Shown in pieces: positions 12,901 to 21,034 of a stretch of 64,000 nucleotides of DNA. A program made the position numbers and the translations under genes. This DNA comes from Echinarachnius parma (taxonomy: Eukaryota; Echinodermata; Echinoidea; Clypeasteroida; Echinarachniidae): contig JBAMJV010001316.1 of assembly GCA_037951105.1 (NCBI GenBank), forward strand, positions 289,810 through 353,809. Reading direction: 5' to 3'. Each line of letters begins with the position of its first letter. Position 1 is the stretch's first letter. The notes under the pieces were generated by a model. It searched no databases and was not told the DNA's origin. It worked only from the letters and a program-made list of their open reading frames with translations.

Positions 12901-14804
12901 TTAGAACTTGACTCTAATAACAAGGTGAGACTTATCATTTGTTGCAAATCTAATCTGTAAATATGATATATGTGATAAAAAAAAGAAAAGAAAACTGTTA
13001 GATACGAAAGCCATATCTAGTGACCGGTCATTTCTGGACAAATAGTACTTGTTACGGTTCTTTCAAATTGTTATGCATAAGTTGTTGCCACCTTGGAAAA
13101 GGCCTAGGGTTAGGTTAAATGAAAAGCAATCTTTTGCATACTATTTCAAAACATAATCTCAAATTCAATACTGAATCTCTCCAATTTAAATAGTTCCTAT
13201 ATTCATTCTTGATAAATAAATATTTTATTCATGTGATGTTTTGTTCATAATTTGTGTACAACCTTCAGGAAGCAAAAGACGGTATTGCCAAATGCTACAG
13301 CTCACGAGCGCGGTCAAATGATGGCATGACGGATGAGGAAATCAAAAAGAGGGCATTGGCTGATCCCCGAGTGCAGAAGATTATGCAGGATCCAGCCATG
13401 AGGATGATACTGGAGCAGATGCAGTCTAACCCTGGTGCCGTGCAAGAGTGAGTTATTCTATCGTTTAGTGCCATTTATAAAGAGTTTATTATGATTTATT
13501 ATTATCTGGGCTGTAAGGAGATTAATTGGGGGACAGTGTTGGACCCCTGGGTGCAGATCATTCAGGATTAAGCCATGAGACATACTGGAACAAATGCAAG
13601 AGTGAGTTATTTTATCATTTAAGATTTTCTTATAAAGATTTGTTTATAAACTTAAAGGAACTGAAGAATACAACGTACTTTGGCACTTATTCTATAGTTG
13701 ATGACTTGTAAAATAGGTCTGCCGAAAAAAAAATCCATGACAATAAATACAGTAGTGATATTATGCTAATTTTCTGATGCCAAATCTCACTTAGCAGCCA
13801 GTTTACTCAGACCCACATCTAGGGTCCAGAATCGGCAGCGTGATTGACATGTGATTGACAAGTCACTGGCTTACGTCATCTACAGAATTTAATTCTTTGC
13901 TCTGTTCTTTAGATGACGTTACATTTTGGCGATTTAAAAGGGGCGTTCGCAGAACAATTAGAAATTTACTAATTACCCCAAAATTGATTGATTTCATGGG
14001 AAATAACTGCCAAATTCTTTTTCTTGAGGAAAGATTACTTATAGAGAGCCTACTTGTGGAAATTAGGCCATCTAGACGCTGTAGTTCCTTTAACTTCAAA
14101 GAGATTAAAAAAAGAAGAAGATTATTTAGGATGCCCCATATGAACACTCAAACACATACTGGAACAAATGCAGACAAACCCAGTTGATGTGCACAAGTTA
14201 ATCAGTGGTCAGTCTTTGCTTTCCAGATTCAGTTAACAGTTGCATAAAGAGTTGCGGTTAATCGCAAAGTTGCGCTTAATTGTAAGTCACCAAATATGCA
14301 CATTTGAACCAATCAGATATGTGTATTTGGGTGCATTTCTGACTTTCCTTTATAAAACACCCCCCCCCCCCCCACCCCACCCCCCCCCCCCCCCCCCCCG
14401 TGCTCCTAGCAATCATGTTAAAATGTGAGGAATCATCACACTCAATAGTTCTAGATCAAGATCAAGTCGAACATTGATATTTTCTGTTCTCTATACTATT
14501 TATTAAGGCAGGAATTTCTCTCATATATACAATAAATGTTGCTTTCTGATAATCAGCTCATAATTGTCATCATCCAAACTGCTTTGGAACGAGTGTAGGT
14601 CAAGTTATAATATCTTTCTGCCTTGTAGCTGATAAATAGTAATTGTCTTCCGTATTCTTTGTTTCTCTAATATGTTATTAATTAATCTCTCTCTTGCTGT
14701 TTGTTTGATCTTACTACAGACATCTAAAGAACCCTATGGTAGCAGCCAACATCCAAACACTGGTAGACGCCGGCCTAATTCAGTTACAATCTCGTCCATT
14801 TTAA
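201..14804 (+). CDS. STIP1: STIP1/Hop co-chaperone, 3' seven exons (5' part outside window)
   Basis: Stress-induced phosphoprotein 1 (Hop, yeast Sti1) is a cytosolic adaptor that binds the EEVD tails of Hsp70 and Hsp90 through TPR domains and passes client proteins between them. Seven exons are visible: 201-303, 733-853, 3780-3876, 10555-10716, 12821-12924, 13269-13447 and 14720-14804. Every junction has GT/AG sites and the phases agree throughout (851 nt, about 283 residues). The translation follows animal STIP1 colinearly, including [13 protein letters not shown]-like [26 protein letters not shown] and the DP2 end HLKNP. Reading ends with TAA at 14802-14804 after QSRPF, a few residues longer than the human end. 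TPR1, DP1 and the start of TPR2A must lie before base 1. The introns are swollen by mobile elements; the third (3877-10554) carries a whole LINE. Identification is secure from the sequence pattern. Confidence 0.96.
866..999. repeat. (TTA)n/(ATT)n microsatellite in a STIP1 intron
   Basis: Nearly pure TTA triplets with a few interruptions (TCA, GCA, CTA). The tract starts about a dozen bases after the splice donor of the exon ending at 853. Predicted open frames across it are poly-Tyr or poly-Leu artefacts. Confidence 0.95.
1749..1854. repeat. Short palindromic MITE nested in foldback arm (left)
   Basis: Starts GGCCCTGTTGCAGAAAGAGA and ends with the near reverse complement CTCTCTGCAACAGGGCC. 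The interior includes a sequence like CCAATCAGATTTG on the minus strand. It is mirrored at 2607-2714 in the other arm and related to 17037-17145. Confidence 0.75.
2607..2714. repeat. Short palindromic MITE nested in foldback arm (right)
   Basis: Reverse-complement partner of 1749-1854. The ends are GGCCCTGTTGCAGAGATAG and TCTTTCTGCAACAGGGCC. The interior reads CAACCAATCAGATTTGTCC. Confidence 0.75.
3780..12924 (+). CDS. STIP1: STIP1 exons encoding TPR2B
   Basis: Three exons: 3780-3876 ([20 protein letters not shown] then [11 protein letters not shown]), 10555-10716 ([38 protein letters not shown]) and 12821-12924 ([30 protein letters not shown]). Together they form the three TPR repeats of TPR2B, the domain that in Hop binds Hsp70 tails during client transfer. 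The expected clamp residues are visible: Asn in KGNDC, Asn in YSNRA, and Lys and Arg in KGYLR. Phases are 0-1, 1-1 and 1-0. The 6.7-kb intron between the first two exons holds the LINE and the minisatellite, and a decayed copy of the second exon lies just upstream of it at about 10043-10134. Confidence 0.95.
4011..4167. mobile_element. 157-bp MITE with TTAA ends
   Basis: Terminal inverted repeats TTAAAGGGAGTGTCCGC (4011 on) and GCGGACACTCCCTTTAA (ending 4167), with a non-coding interior. TTAA at both ends fits a TTAA-targeting superfamily (piggyBac or Kolobok type); assignment is inference. Confidence 0.8.
4249..4848. repeat. Direct repeats of about 60 bp bracketing a duplicated block
   Basis: Bases 4249-4310 and 4787-4848 are nearly identical (both contain TTATCACCTAGTGCCCATTG and TTTTGATAACAATTTAAAAC). 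Between them lies a block (4361-4635) that occurs again at 11372-12312. The arrangement suggests a segmental insertion or unequal exchange. Confidence 0.75.
4361..4635. repeat. Intronic block, copy 1 of a dispersed duplication
   Basis: Runs from CAAACAAAGAGCAAGTAGG to ATTCAGCTTCAAACT. The same sequence recurs within the same gene's later intron at 12063-12312, with its first 33 bases at 11372-11404. The two copies differ by only a few bases. The minus-strand open frame across it ([14 protein letters not shown]..) has no recognised homology and is treated as non-coding. Confidence 0.8.
4864..5055. repeat. 20-bp minisatellite, left part
   Basis: Tandem ACTCATTCATAAATCTCCAT units (about nine, a few substitutions such as CTCTCT and CACCAT). 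The array is split here by the LINE and resumes at 9673 in the same orientation and phase. Confidence 0.95.
5056..9672 (+). mobile_element. Full-length-looking CR1/L2-like non-LTR retrotransposon
   Basis: About 4.6 kb: a short 5' region starting AGAGGGCGCTTTTTAGCTGC, one long intact ORF (5276-8287), a GT-rich 3' region of about 1.4 kb with internal repeats of a GATCGGATG/TTGCTTCGAGATGAGTG type (9080-9420), AATAAA at about 9640 and a terminal (ATCT)n tail. No poly-A tail, but a tetranucleotide tail as in CR1/L2-type elements. It sits inside one unit of a 20-bp minisatellite: the left flank ends ACTCATTCAT and the right flank resumes CATAAATCTCC, so any target duplication is at most about 3 bp. 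It lies in the same orientation as STIP1, in its third visible intron. Confidence 0.93.
5276..8287 (+). CDS. LINE ORF: endonuclease-reverse transcriptase polyprotein
   Basis: About 1,003 residues if the first ATG (5276-5278) is used; the frame is open further upstream from about 5201 but only from a GTG. An N-terminal hydrophobic stretch ([15 protein letters not shown]) is followed by an apurinic endonuclease-like domain with all its signature residues: NARSL, TETW, GDFND, LDKIF and SDHRVV. The reverse transcriptase follows with [26 protein letters not shown] and the catalytic YVDD, then the thumb-like [12 protein letters not shown] and the C-terminal [12 protein letters not shown] block. No stop or frameshift interrupts it, so the copy could still be active. 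No separate ORF1 (gag-like) is visible. Clade is best stated as CR1/L2/Jockey group; placement needs a tree. GC content is higher than in flanking DNA. Confidence 0.93.
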   Translation: MLHSRCTRTPTPVLFLLLCTITLTIVTMASVVHHGTQKTQYDRSELYRLRNTNTRLHNEVFETITSLGIKRTRGCRAGVNIKKQIRVISMPRNDISRLHDELRPKTLVYPQPVDRKTCTPSAILVNARSLNNKIDDLELTLHSLYKNTHLVAVTETWFSLEKPATACQLTGYKQFHRDRGSRLGGGVCLYVRDDLNVTEVFADQVPACLEVMWIRLTSSKRFPLAKSIIIGVVYSPPRSNFQEQLNDHLIDMIDSIRLRSINTSVVIMGDFNDFDSTNFEQNTSLKQIVTLPTRGNAILDKIFTDVPELFSVPRTSAPIARSDHRVVHLLPKEGLPQATSHTISYRPFRESAIRSFGQWITQMDWVELQSMESENWVSWFQHLLLDQYRQHFASVSLQRKTKDKSWMNDYLRRLIHRRDESHSRGEIQVYNRLRNLIQREIESAKQLFYKRKVEHLKVTDPAKWHKQIRSLTGMRKKSAFLPDSDKSPPELAHELNSYFSSICTQLPPLDLSALPSYLPADSPPLIDRVDVYNRLRQIDVSKASHPNDPPLRLVKEFAYEISGPLTEIFNDCLRRGHFPTDWKSASVSPIPKTTPATDFTHLRPISITPIFARIFESFLADWVMADIRSLIDPQQFGNMRGSSVNHYLVSLLDVIHRGLDKPGNHVNLCTFDFTKAFDLIDHTLAIKKLIGLGVNSAIIPTICSFLSARSQTVRYNGVESTPLHLTCGVPQGTKLGPIIFLAMVNDAALVTELRWKYVDDLSFVEIVPKSQQSSMQEHVDSLSQWCDDNSMTPKPEKCKLMQISFLRNGPPPPVLVLRDTPLESVTSLRLLGVTLQPDLKWDIQVKNMVSRAARRLYILCNLKRNGICTDDLIMIYKMYIRPLLEFAAPVWSSSITFSQKDNIERVQRRALRMIAFPQRMDYDQLLQTFNVQSLANRRTDLLITFGKSLLHSDRHRDLLPPTRIQIHQRTDLRNPNNLHIPRTRTQRYKLSSIPSIVQLLNSE
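9673..9945. repeat. 20-bp minisatellite, right part
   Basis: Continuation of the CATAAATCTCCATACTCATT array (about 13-14 units) after the LINE. Unit variants include CTTATTC and ACATCTCC. Confidence 0.95.
10043..10134 (+). pseudogene. Decayed partial copy of STIP1 exon 10555-10716
   Basis: GGAAACTACCCTACTGCAAGG.. parallels the real GGCGACTTTCCTGCTGCTAGG.. AAGTTCT, AAAGGAATC, GTGAT and AAGCTGT follow in the same order as in the exon, with substitutions and small indels. It lies about 450 bp upstream of the functional exon, in the same orientation. The acceptor and frame are lost. Confidence 0.85.
10817..10898. repeat. Small MITE, TTTAACCC..GTTAAA type, copy 1
   Basis: About 82 bp with imperfect inverted ends and interior GCGGGAACCGGGTGGG and TACAAAGTCTAGGGGG. 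A second copy is at 47728-47808 in a LYST intron. Confidence 0.65.
11372..12312. repeat. Copy 2 of the 4361-4635 block, split by a 0.66-kb insertion
   Basis: CAAAGAGCAAGTAGGGAGTA (from 11372) is the start of the block and TATATAATGATGATTGTAAT (from 12063) resumes it exactly where copy 1 runs on without a break. The intervening 11401-12062 is therefore a later insertion. It contains imperfect inverted segments (GTGCGACCCTCACTATGC near 11580 against the complement of GAGGGTGCTACG near 11880) but no recognisable transposase or host exon. Confidence 0.75.
12352..12791. mobile_element. TTAA-type MITE with a younger MITE nested in it
   Basis: TTAAAAGGATCAAGTTAC.. at the left and GTTGCTAGATCCCT at the right are degraded versions of the ends of a better-preserved copy at 61438-61822. 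Internal landmarks such as TGACTCACTGCACTTACTTT are shared. The insertion at 12422-12538 interrupts it. It lies directly before the STIP1 exon at 12821. Confidence 0.75.
12422..12538. mobile_element. GTTGCATAAAGAG-family palindromic MITE, copy A
   Basis: GGGGGTGTTGTATAAAGAGT at one end and AATCGCAACACCCCC at the other; interior GAGCCAATCAGATTTGCGCA. Other copies: 14236-14366, 17931-18077 and 49962-50146. Confidence 0.8.
13269..14804 (+). CDS. STIP1: STIP1 exons encoding DP2 (STI1) domain and stop
   Basis: Exon 13269-13447 gives [19 protein letters not shown], then [19 protein letters not shown] and [14 protein letters not shown]. Exon 14720-14804 completes the split Glu codon and gives [20 protein letters not shown] and QLQSRPF before TAA. 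The DP-rich helical DP2 module at the Hop C-terminus is needed for client (for example steroid receptor) activation. The DPR..DPA spacing and the HLKNP motif are diagnostic. Two decayed partial copies of the 13269-13447 exon lie in the following intron (about 13526-13612 and 14140-14205). Confidence 0.95.
13526..13612 (+). pseudogene. Decayed copy 1 of STIP1 DP2 exon with its donor
   Basis: GACCCCTGGGTGCAGA, CAGGAT, AAGCCATGAG, ATACTGGAACAAATGCA and AGAGTGAGTTATT follow the order of the real exon and its splice donor (GATCCCCGAGTGCAGA .. GAGTGAGTTATT). Deletions and a stop (TTAAGC for CCAGCC) disable it. It begins about 80 bp after the functional exon's donor. Confidence 0.85.
14140..14205 (+). 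pseudogene. Decayed copy 2 of STIP1 DP2 exon
   Basis: CATACTGGAACAAATGCAGA, CAAACCCAGTTGATGTGCAC and AAG match ATACTGGAGCAGATGCAGTC and TAACCCTGGTGCCGTGCAAG. It would read [13 protein letters not shown]. No donor follows. Confidence 0.75.
14236..14366. mobile_element. GTTGCATAAAGAG-family MITE, copy B, with C-rich end
   Basis: AGTTGCATAAAGAGTTGCGG and later GAACCAATCAGATATGTG. The right end (TTTATAAAACACCCCCCC) merges into an expanded C tract that runs to about 14399. Confidence 0.7.
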
Positions 14805-16606
14805 GCTTCAGCAACATTCATCATATCATTGTTTATGGACAATACATCAGGGCTCGACACTTAGGCACTACAATGTAAATTGTGCTACAATAATGGAACA
14901 ATTGTATGTATATGTGTATATTAAATATACTTCAGCATGTTATAAGATAGAAATTTGAGAATTGATGATGTAAAGATAACCATGTTTTATAATGGCCTTT
15001 GGAAGCACATTTTTAACATTAAATTTCTCCAAAAGCTTTGCAGAACAGGGTTTTTCGTAAATAAAAAAAAAGAAGAAAAAAGATAACCAAAAATAGAGTC
15101 GATAGCTGCATTATTCCAAATTGGTAAAATAGATTCATTACTGACACACAGAATTATTGTTTTTGTCAGTCTTATATTGACTTGACGATTTGATTCATGT
15201 ATAACATGCATTCTCCATAGTTACCAACCTGAGTGATATCAGAACCAGTCCAGAACAGATAATCATTGCAATATTATGTTATATTATGTTTGTAATGCAA
15301 TGTTATTATTATACAAATAATGAATGTTTATGAGTGCAATGGAACATTCCATCTTTCACCGAATGAAAATATTCGTACCATTGCACGAATGGAAAAAACA
15401 TGAATTTGTTTTATATGACACCTAGGTGTAAAAACTTAAATAGATCCTTTTCATTTGATATTTTGGGGGAATTTACACTTTACCGCCCCTGGCCCAGCTC
15501 TGGCAAGCTCTGCGCGCTAGTTTCTTAATGTTTGTTAATGCGCTTGTTCTTAAATGGAAAATCTGCGCAATGCGCGCAGTTATTTTTAACGTGCGCTGGC
15601 CCTTGCACAAAACAACTACATGAAAGTTCCATTGCACGTTTATGACGTCAAAATCGTGCAACAGAACTAACTAAAAGTTCTATTGCACGATTATGACGTC
15701 AAAATCGTGCAATAGAGCATTTCCACGAATGTCTTGTGACATGAATTCAACCAATCACACTGCGAGAACATTCTGAAACCATTTATTAACCAGAATAACC
15801 CTTTTTGTATGACGAATGAAAGCTCTGAAGGAAATATGGAACTCCTTTTCAATGTTAGGATGATTTAGAGTTGATATTATGCAAACGACATATGGTATCC
15901 TCCTGTGTACTTGTGGGACATTATTTAGGATAATGTTGACATGTATGTGTGTTGTTAATGTTGTGTAGTGTATTATGTACATGTATATTTGTTTGACAAA
16001 AGCTGATACAAATGATATATCAGCCAATGGTTTGCTGTAATGCTTATCCTTTATCTAATATATCTTGTTAGCATACTTGAACATTAATATCAAGCAAGCA
16101 GCAATTATAGATGCTTAGTTTTCTGGTTGGTATGTTAGGAAAAATTTTAAAGATAATGGCAGTTTCTGTAAAATTCTACCTTATCACTGAATAAAATAAG
16201 TAAAATAACAATGATTTGTTATCTATAGGTAGATTAAAATTGTTAACTTTATTGTCCATTCCTTCTGAAATGAACATCACACAACATCTGATAGTGATTT
16301 GTTCGAGATGTTATTTTATTGTAAAAATCATCAATATTTAACCTTTGAACACAGAACTGGCTTTGAATTGCAGTTAAACAAAAGTAACTTTCATGACACC
16401 TGTTAGAAATAGTTTTCATTAGATGTACATTGGAATATTGGATGTTAAATTCTTGCAAGGCAGGATGTTGTAATAGTCTGTAAAAAATGTAATTGCTTGT
16501 CAACATGTGGTGTTTCAAACAATGACATTTTAGTCATATTCCATTTTTCCTGGACAATGTAATTATTTGATTTGTCCTTATGCTTGTAATATGAAGACTG
16601 AATAAA
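14805..16606 (+). other. STIP1 3' UTR and downstream flank
   Basis: Non-coding sequence after the STIP1 stop. Candidate poly-A signals on this strand are AATAAA at 16191-16196 and 16601-16606. No open frame of interest on either strand. It contains the CRE-centred hairpins described separately (15632-15712) inside a possible repeat spanning about 15330-15735. Confidence 0.5.
15632..15712. repeat. Two CRE-centred hairpin repeats
   Basis: Two copies, 15632-15661 and 15683-15712, of a 30-bp dyad: TTGCACG.. arms, a central palindromic TGACGTCA (15643-15650 and 15694-15701) and ..CGTGCAA arms. The second copy has perfect 10-bp arms. TGACGTCA is the consensus CREB/ATF site. Related TTGCACGA fragments are at about 15380 and 15725. 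Confidence 0.7.
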
Positions 16607-16824
16607 TTACAATCCATAGATCTTTTTGAATCCCTGTGCTAGAGCGACTTATCTTTTCTTTGTGTGAGTGGTGTGAGTAATAGTAGCAAAAGCAAGTTGT
16701 AAGTGTATTCAAGATACTGTATTCCTTTTGCAAAGCGAAATGAACCAGAAGATGCCTGTAAAATGGGCAATATATAGATTTTCTGACATGTTCCAATTTA
16801 TTCACATTTCTTGCCTGATGACCT

Positions 16825-16846
16825 GGGGGGGGGGGGGGGGGGGGGG
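16825..16846. repeat. Poly-G run (about 22 G)
   Basis: Uninterrupted G tract; could form a quadruplex or be a sequencing or assembly-length uncertainty. Confidence 0.9.
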
Positions 16847-17036
16847 TGTTTAGTGAAACAGTAACACCCTACTGGAGAGGACCCATTCAATTAACTGGTT
16901 GATAATTAATACTTGAAATCCACCTTGTGTATTGGTTGTTTCTATGTTGTGTAAACCTTAGGCAAGCTTGCAGGTTGTCTGGAGTAATCTTTGTTCATAG
17001 GATATGCATATCAACAATTTGAATGTTAGCAAACCT

Positions 17037-17145
17037 GGGCCTTGTTGCAGAAAGAGATACAATCAATTGTAAGTCAGAAAATTTACGCATTTCAACCAAT
17101 CAGATTTGCGCATTTAGATGGTATCTCTTTCTGCAAAGGGGTCAC
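17037..17145. mobile_element. Palindromic MITE, GTTGCAGAAAGAGAT family
   Basis: GGGCCTTGTTGCAGAAAGAG at the left and ATCTCTTTCTGCAAAGGGG at the right; interior CCAATCAGATTTGCGCATTT. Same family as 1749-1854 and 2607-2714. Confidence 0.75.
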
Positions 17146-17236
17146 GGCCTATTCCTGTGATGAAAAAGTATGTAACGTTCAACTTCACCTTTTTTTTTCT
17201 AGATGGCAAGGCAAGGCCTGCAGATACATTTCAAAT

Positions 17237-17380
17237 ACAATGAAACCTCTTTATAATGAGCTGTGATATAACAAGGTACCTGATATCAAGAGGGGATATT
17301 ACAGGTCCAAGTTCTATGTACTTATAACTAGGTGAACTCAAAGTCTCAAAGAAGCTCATTGTAAGGGGGTTCCACTGTAT
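17237..17380. mobile_element. About 144-bp MITE, ACAGTGGAACC-type ends
   Basis: ACAATGAAACCTCTTTATAA..GAGCT at the left; AGCTCATTGTAAGGGGGTTC..ACTGT at the right is its imperfect reverse complement. No coding capacity. Confidence 0.75.
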
Positions 17381-17655
17381 ATTGGGAGAAAAGAACATCA
17401 CATACCAAGCACCAGATGTCTGCACTATAAAGAAGATGAAACAATTTTCATTCAGTTTTACATAGTACTCATTGCTTGGTTTATTTTATCCATATAAAAA
17501 TATAGACAGGCATATTTATACTTTCACAATTCACATCCATGTACAACCACATATACATTCATATAATTTGCAATAACTGGCTTCTACATATATATATTCA
17601 TGTGATGTAATTACATTTAATTCAAACATATACATGTAGTACCAGAAATACATTG

Positions 17656-17734
17656 TGATTAAAAAGAGGGCAAAGAAAATAGGATTCCAATGGGATCCCA
17701 TTGGAATCCCATTTTCTTTGCCTTCTTTTAATCG
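17656..17734. repeat. 79-bp near-perfect palindrome
   Basis: Arms GATTAAAA..GGCAAAGAAAAT..GGATTCCAAT meet at GGGATCCC with essentially no loop and mirror to ATTGGAATCC..ATTTTCTTTGCC..TTTTAATC, with three or four mismatches. Confidence 0.85.
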
Positions 17735-17930
17735 TAATTACATTTAGTATACAACATTTTTAGAGATCAATAACAATTGAGACATCCTGCTTTAATAGTC
17801 AAACCTCACTAGCTCTCTAGTTCCATGACTGCCAGTGAGCTATAAGTCGAGGGCCTCAAACATGAGCCCTTATAGCCGATTTGTGAGTTAAGTGTTTTAG
17901 AACAAGTCTGAATTTCTAGATGGCCAGTAA

Positions 17931-18077
17931 GGGGGATGTTGCATAAAGAGTTGTGATTAAGTGATCAAGTCAGAAAATGCGCAAATCCGATTGGCTCATT
18001 AATGCACATATTTTCTGACCTTTTTTCTGTTTAATCGCAACTTTGCAATTGATCACAACTCTTTGTGCAACACCCCC
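17931..18077. mobile_element. GTTGCATAAAGAG-family MITE, copy C
   Basis: GGGGGATGTTGCATAAAGAG to CACAACTCTTTGTGCAACA then CCCCC. The interior AAAATGCGCAAATCCGATTG is shared with the other copies in inverted sense. Confidence 0.85.
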
Positions 18078-18276
18078 AGGGCCTTAATTCAGACTTTGCC
18101 CGGAACATGGCATGGCATCCCTGTATTTCATTAACATCAACAACTTATGTACCCATTTCAAATATGATGAGTGTGGAAATGTCTCTCATGAGTCATTTGG
18201 CTCATTTGAAACAGATACAAATCTGTCAAAATCTAATCAAATCAAATCAGATAAAAATTAAGGTATTAAGTACTTA

Positions 18277-19104
18277 TTACCCACGCCGATGAAATCGGCA
18301 GGGGGTTATGTAAAGGGTTCCGTATGTTTGTTTGTTTGTTTGTTTGTTTTTTTTTTTTTTTGTTTGTTTGTGTACAAGATAACTAGAGAACGGGTGAACG
18401 GATTTGCACCAAATTTTCAGGGAATGTTTGGATAGTGACATGGAAGAATCGATTAGATTTTGGTGATGATTGGTTGACCCCTGCAAATTCTGTGGAACCT
18501 TGAAGTTTGAGTATGTATTTAATTAGGCATCGTCATTCGGCGTTACATGGCGTGCGCGCATGGGCCATATTTTTGTACACGTAGTTTGCGCGATGTTTGG
18601 CTGTGGGCAATGCAACTTCGCTATTGCAAGGGTGGAGGGATATACTATTTTTCCAAATGTAATGCGGTCAAACAGCTGATTGAACCACGTAATATGCATG
18701 TGAAGTATACACAAGAGATGCTTGCGATGATTATAGATCCGGTTCGTGTTTTGAATCGAGAAACTCGACCAATTTCAACCTCCGTAAGTCATTTTTTGCC
18801 GCATTTTCGCAGTGAACTTTGTTGAAATCTCAAATTTTCGAGCAATCGGAAGTAGGGTGCACTTTGGAAACTTACATTTTTGGATGATTCAGGTGTTTTT
18901 ATTGTCAATAATTTTGTACACTGCCTCGCCATGGGGCTGCCGCGCCGCAAGCAAGCGGCCTACACCCTGGCCTAGGCATTTTCACCAAATCGTGCCTAAA
19001 ACGCGCTGGTTAGCCTGCGGTAAGCAAAACAGGGTTGAGGCCGACGAAGGGGTAGAACAGGGCTAATGGGAGGCGTGGGTATGCTGACTTTGTCGGCCTT
19101 CTAG
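18277..19104 (+). mobile_element. Helitron-like non-autonomous element, copy 1
   Basis: Shares its first about 245 bp (ATTACCCACGCCGATGAAAT.. then a TTTG/T-rich tract and AACGGGTGAACGGATTTGCA) and its last about 86 bp (CGGTAAGCAAAACAGGGTTG to CGGCCTTCTAG) with the neighbour at 19261-20062. The middle 18523-19018 is unrelated. The shared 3' block has a GGCCGAC..GTCGGCC stem shortly before a terminal CTAG, as in Helitrons (CTRR). A canonical 5' TC start is not obvious, so a Helentron-like or another rolling-circle family is possible. The middle includes an open stretch (18547-18783, MACAHGPYFCTRSLRDVWLW..) ending at a donor-like CC/GTAAGT, as if a host exon had been captured. Confidence 0.6.
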
Positions 19105-19260
19105 TTCCTTATTAAAGTCGTCTATGACAATACTGTGATATGGACAACTATATAGAATGCATTGCAATTAAACCAAAATATACCATTTAAAAATGTACAT
19201 GTACTGGCCCAAGTTTACAATACTTCAAGTTACATCAGAGTGAATGATGAACATGATATG

Positions 19261-20062
19261 ATTACCCACGCCGATGAAATCGGCAGGGGGTTATGTAAAG
19301 GGTTCCGTATGTTTGTTTGTTTGTTTGTTTGTTTGTCTGTTTTTTTTTTTTTTTTTTTGTTTGTTTGTGTACAAGATAACTAGAGAACGGGTGAACGGAT
19401 TTGCACCAAATTTTCAGGGAATGTTTGGATAGTGACATGGAAGAATCGATTAGATTTTGGTGATGATTGGTTGACCCCTGCAAATTCTGTGGAACCTTGA
19501 AGTTTGAGTATGTATTTAATGCACGTGTGTGCCTAAATAATATCTGCACGTTATAGGCGCGGTACGGTAACAGAGCAGCAACTAACAAGTTTAGTCCAGG
19601 TGTGCATCGCGATCGCGCGCACGGTACCATATGTTATGGTACGGTACTTTCGATTCCGGGTTAATTAATACGGAACGGAATTGAATTGCAACACGCTGAT
19701 CTGAACTTTGAAGCGCCAAGAAATTGGTAAGTTTCCGAAAAATACATTTATTTATTTAATAATTATTATTGACCCGACACTAATGTGAAGATGAACAGAT
19801 GTTCATTTTTATTAATGGCATTAATGCACACATCCTGGCCCAATGACCAGAACAATGGTGATGATCCTCTCAAGTGGACAATTTACATGCAATTTAAACT
19901 TATACGCTTAAGATAAACATACAGTTCATACACTCGTTCTGTTCAACGGTTGATCACTATGTTTTTAGGATGCATCGGTAAGCAAAACAGGGTTGAGGCC
20001 GACGAAGGGGTAGAACAGGGCTAATGGGAGGCGTGGGTATGCTGACTTTGTCGGCCTTCTAG
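19261..20062 (+). mobile_element. Helitron-like non-autonomous element, copy 2
   Basis: Same 5' and 3' blocks as 18277-19104, with the different middle 19521-19976. That middle is comparatively GC-rich at first (GCATCGCGATCGCGCGCACG, GGTACGGTACTTTCG) and contains AAGAAATTG/GTAAGTTT, a donor-like site, which looks like a captured promoter and first-exon fragment. The two elements are in direct orientation about 155 bp apart. Confidence 0.6.
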
Positions 20063-21034
20063 TTCTAAATGAGATTCTCACGAGATGAAATTCTTGTTAC
20101 TAGTAAACACATAATATAACAATATTGATGTCGGTCTTGTCGGATATGTATCAAGTTGAGGTGTAATGAAATATTTGTCTAATGCCAGCATTTTACAATA
20201 CTTTCACAAACATATTTGGCAGTGACAAAGTGCATAGCTACATGTAGGTACTGTTTTCATAACATAGTTATGTATGTGCATAATGATAACTTGTCAATAC
20301 ACTTACAATGTGTGTTCTAATAACAAATAGCACATGCAAGCTGAAGATGAAAATACTTGATATAAAGACATTTTTACAATTCATGTAATTTCTTGTTTGG
20401 CTTGATTAACTGTCTGCCTTTAGAAATTTAGATATTGCACTCTAAACTGCAAAATATTCATGATTTGAGGCAAATTAGATACATACAGTATATTTACTTC
20501 AGAAAACTTATCATTAGCAAGTAAAACATCCCATGAATTTATAATACAAATATTACAACTATGAAGTCAATGATTATCCAGTGATTTTTCAAACAAATTT
20601 GCCTGAATAACATTATGCTCTTCAGAGAAAGACTGCAGTATTTTGTTTTCTCACTATTTGTTTATTTAAATTGAATTTTTAAAAGCTATAACAGGTAAAT
20701 TTGATCTGCAGAAAGGCACTAGTACCAACAAAACTAATATATTTGATAGGCATCCTGTAAGCTAAGTACATTTTAATATACCACAATATTGAATATTTAA
20801 AAGTACATAATAGTAAGTAAATAATTACCGTTGGTGAAGGTGATGGGACAAACTATCACTTCCGAGGCGATCTGGATGTGCACTGTAGGGTCTACGAGAA
20901 AGACAATCTCACTGTTTTTAGTGTTACGATACGTACAGTGCATGCAGTACTTAGGCACGTACGTATACGCAACGTATGAAATTAAATTAGTAATTCGCGC
21001 CACATCACCGCTGTGGCCGTGGTCGCCTGCTGCG

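Noticed and set aside
18547..18825. 92-residue plus frame as an independent gene
   Set aside because: It lies in the variable middle of a Helitron-like element and ends at a donor-like site; treated as possible captured fragment, not a gene.
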